From NCBI RefSeq assembly GCF_040706535.1, contig NZ_JAPDRJ010000001.1:372001-436000 (forward strand): a DNA stretch of 64,000 bases. The letters are read 5' to 3'. The stretch comes from Lentisalinibacter orientalis (GTDB taxonomy: Bacteria; Pseudomonadota; Gammaproteobacteria; Steroidobacterales; Woeseiaceae). The position numbers and the translations under genes are program-made. Positions within the stretch are counted from its first letter, which is position 1. Every line of letters begins with the position of its first letter. The notes beneath the pieces are model-generated. The model ran no database searches, was not told the origin of the DNA, and saw nothing but the letters and a program-made list of their open reading frames with translations. Shown piece after piece: positions 62,258 through 64,000 of this stretch.

Positions 62258-63334
62258 ATGCCTGATCCATTCGATACCGTTCTCAGAACCGTAGCCGTCA
62301 TGGCGGCGATCCTGCTGGCTTCGCTCCTGTTCGCGTCCGCCAGACAACGACCGGCGGCGCTCCCCGGCGCGTTCTTCTGCCTGGCCGTCGCCGCTTTCTT
62401 CGTGACCTCGGTGCCCGGCGGCGGCGCCGCGCTCGGCGGCTGGGGCTATCTGCTGACGGCACTCTGCGTCACGAAGGCCGTCTGGTTCTGGCTCTTTGCC
62501 CGGGCATTGTTCAACGACGAAGCACGACTCGGCATGCGGCAGGCTGGGATCGCCGGCGCCGTCGCAGTCGCCGGCACGTGGCAACAGACGGTATTCCTTG
62601 CGGATTTTCGTGCGGGTACGGCGAACGGATGGGAGATGCTCGCCGGATACGGCTTCGAGGCGATCCTCCTGCTGTTCGTCCTGCTGGGTCTCCGTGAGGC
62701 CTGGCGTGACCTGGCCGTCGACCTCGTCGAGCGCAGGCGGCGGCTGCGGCTCGGATTCATGATCGCGACCGGCGCCTATCTTACGGCGACGCTGGGCGTG
62801 CAGTCCTACAACCTGTTACAGGGAGTCTCCACACCGCCGCTGGCAGCGTGGGCCAATATGACGCTGGTGGCCGCCGCCTGCCTGACCGCTGCCGGATTTC
62901 TGGTACGGCCGCGCAACGAGAGCTGGCTCGACCCGGCGCGCACGACTGCGACAGTTGCACTCAATCGGGCGGAATCCGCCGCTCTCGCAAGACTCGAAGC
63001 GGCGCTTGAGTCCGACCGGGTGTTCCTGCAGGAGGGTCTCACCATCGGCGCGCTCGCCGAGCACCTCGCTACCCGGGAGCACGTGCTGCGCAAGGTGATA
63101 AACCGCGGCATGGGCTTTCGCAATTTCAATGACTTCCTGCATGCACAGCGCATCCGGGAGGCCTGCGAGGAACTGGCGAGCCCCGACCAGGCCCGGCTCC
63201 CGGTACTGACCATCGCGATGAATGTCGGTTACGGCTCCATCGGCGCATTCAACCGTGCGTTCAAGGCGCGTATCGGCATGACGCCGACGGAATACCGGCG
63301 GAGCACGGCCGGCGGCGCTTCGCAGACGCTCTGA
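62258..63334 (+). CDS. AraC-family regulator with N-terminal membrane domain
   Basis: Protein of 358 residues. About seven hydrophobic helices fill residues 8-235 (such as VLRTVAVMAAILLASLLFA and AWANMTLVAAACLTAAGFLV), and an AraC-type double helix-turn-helix closes it (about 260-350; LTIGALAEHLATREHVLRKVINRG and LTIAMNVGYGSIGAFNRAFKARIGMTPTEYR). It therefore senses in or at the membrane and binds DNA directly. The ATG at 62258 begins the first helix; the open frame to 61994 adds a non-helical, less GC-rich stretch. It faces an exported hydrolase gene whose upstream repeats may be its binding site. Confidence 0.88.
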   Translation: MPDPFDTVLRTVAVMAAILLASLLFASARQRPAALPGAFFCLAVAAFFVTSVPGGGAALGGWGYLLTALCVTKAVWFWLFARALFNDEARLGMRQAGIAGAVAVAGTWQQTVFLADFRAGTANGWEMLAGYGFEAILLLFVLLGLREAWRDLAVDLVERRRRLRLGFMIATGAYLTATLGVQSYNLLQGVSTPPLAAWANMTLVAAACLTAAGFLVRPRNESWLDPARTTATVALNRAESAALARLEAALESDRVFLQEGLTIGALAEHLATREHVLRKVINRGMGFRNFNDFLHAQRIREACEELASPDQARLPVLTIAMNVGYGSIGAFNRAFKARIGMTPTEYRRSTAGGASQTL

Positions 63335-63350
63335 AAGGCGCCGAATCCGG

Positions 63351-63383
63351 AAATCGGCAAGGATTCTTCGAAAATCCGGCAAG
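63351..63383 (+). promoter_or_regulatory. Candidate AraC-type binding site upstream of the hydrolase
   Basis: AAATCGGCAAG and AAATCCGGCAAG are near-identical direct repeats whose GGCAAG cores start 22 bases apart (63356 and 63378), about two helical turns. A near-palindrome, GGATTCTTCGAAAATCC, lies between and over them (63361-63377). The block sits 59 bases before the hydrolase start. Direct repeats at this spacing are the usual AraC-family pattern. Confidence 0.5.
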
Positions 63384-63441
63384 ACCGGCCGGCCGGTGGC
63401 CGGCTAGCCTGCGGTCTCCTGACTGTTTCCGGAGACCCGCG

Positions 63442-64000
63442 ATGACACGACTGATCCTGCGCCTTTACCTGATCCTGTCCCTGACCCTCGCCGGCGCTGC
63501 CGTCACCGGGCAGGCCGAAGAGTCGATACCGGGCGTCGCTTCGCATTACGGCGTGGTGGAGGTGGCCGACGGCTCACGCCTGACGGCGATCATCAGCCGG
63601 CCGGCCGGAGACACCGAGCCGCGGCATCCGTTGCTGTTCACCCAGTGGGTATCCTGCGACTCCCTGGAATACCGGCCGGGCTCGAACTCGTCCGAACTGC
63701 TCGCCGCGCTGGCGCGTGATTCCGGCCTCGCCCTCGTGCGGGTCGAGCGTACGGCGCTGGACGGGACCGGCCCGGCCTGCGAGAACCTGGACTACGACAC
63801 GGAACTGGCTCACTACACCGAGGCGTTCACGCGCCTGCTGGACGACGAGCGGCTTGATGCCGGCCGTGTCTATCTCTACGGCTCCAGCCTCGGTTCGACG
63901 ACGGCGCCTCTCGTCGCGAACCGCCTCCAGGACGCGGGCTTCGATATCGCCGGCATCGTCGTCCAGGGCGGCGGGGCGGTCACCTACCTGGAACGCATGC
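63442..64000 (+). CDS. Exported alpha/beta hydrolase (partial, runs off the window)
   Basis: Only the first 186 codons are present, with no stop before the window end. GGAG lies just before the ATG, and a signal peptide runs to about residue 23 (LTLAGAAVTGQA). The nucleophile elbow is G-S-S-L-G in VYLYGSSLGSTTAP (about residues 152-156), typical of an alpha/beta hydrolase such as an esterase or peptidase. It follows the membrane AraC regulator by 107 bases and is its likely target. Confidence 0.82.
   Translation, partial: MTRLILRLYLILSLTLAGAAVTGQAEESIPGVASHYGVVEVADGSRLTAIISRPAGDTEPRHPLLFTQWVSCDSLEYRPGSNSSELLAALARDSGLALVRVERTALDGTGPACENLDYDTELAHYTEAFTRLLDDERLDAGRVYLYGSSLGSTTAPLVANRLQDAGFDIAGIVVQGGGAVTYLERM

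Noticed and set aside
61849..62301. Minus-strand pseudogene with a single stop
   Set aside because: The translation on both sides of the stop matches nothing I recognise; kept only as a low-interest observation.

Overview
The window reads as chromosomal DNA of a GC-rich Gram-negative heterotroph. Two TonB-dependent receptors, several lipobox proteins, an outer-membrane beta-barrel, a class A PBP and a TsaC/Sua5-type protein fit a proteobacterium. The mix of beta-glucan, D-amino-acid and arsenic genes suggests a marine or aquatic gammaproteobacterium, but that placement is an inference. I saw no rRNA, tRNA, CRISPR array, insertion sequence or phage gene.

Layout. (1) 16-14008 is a beta-1,3-glucan (laminarin-type) utilisation locus. 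A leftward operon encodes a GH16 lipoprotein, a glycosidase fused to an outer-membrane beta-barrel, a small lipoprotein and a second clan GH-A glycosidase. It is followed by a small unknown gene and a leftward GH3-lysR pair, with a divergent GPH-family sugar transporter. A shared 16-bp palindrome (TTGACA-N4-TGTCAA) lies in the GH16 promoter (8696-8711) and in the GH3/transporter divergent promoter (12483-12498). (2) 14054-16395 is an arsenic operon, arsR-arsI-arsC-acr3, with an operator over the arsR start. (3) 16479-23294 holds a Na+/alanine-type symporter, a carbamoyltransferase, a Sel1-prolyl hydroxylase, an overlapping GST/metallo-hydrolase pair and cytochrome b561. (4) 23318-33752 looks like a D-amino-acid or muropeptide module: two class C beta-lactamase-like serine hydrolases around a DgcA-like epimerase, an AraC regulator, a TonB receptor, a DUF819 permease and a DgcN-like protein. 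(5) 33828-48098 is mixed metabolism: YceI, TsaC/Sua5, aldo-keto reductase, a condensation-fold acyltransferase, a Gfo/Idh oxidoreductase, a PuuA-like ligase, a CadC-type TPR regulator, a secreted beta-propeller protein, a 35-residue membrane miniprotein, an N-acyl-D-amino-acid deacylase relative, a crotonase and an exported formamidase-like protein. (6) 48114-56013 has a TonB receptor coupled to a purple-acid-phosphatase-like enzyme, a coiled-coil miniprotein, a Kef-type antiporter and a tandem universal stress protein. (7) 56100-64000 has a cysteine-cluster protein, a PcfJ-like unknown, PBP1b with a TPR lipoprotein, a TfoX-N protein, a membrane-tethered AraC regulator and the start of an exported alpha/beta hydrolase that runs off the window.

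How the parts work together. In region 1, GH16 (surface lipoprotein) would cut the glucan, the barrel-fused glycosidase would trim or admit oligomers, the GPH transporter would import sugars or short oligosaccharides, and cytoplasmic GH3 would finish to glucose. In region 4, exported serine hydrolases would release D-residue peptides or amino acids, and DgcN/DgcA-type enzymes would convert D-glutamate. Start codons were chosen by Shine-Dalgarno match, signal peptide or overlap, and several differ from the longest open frame.
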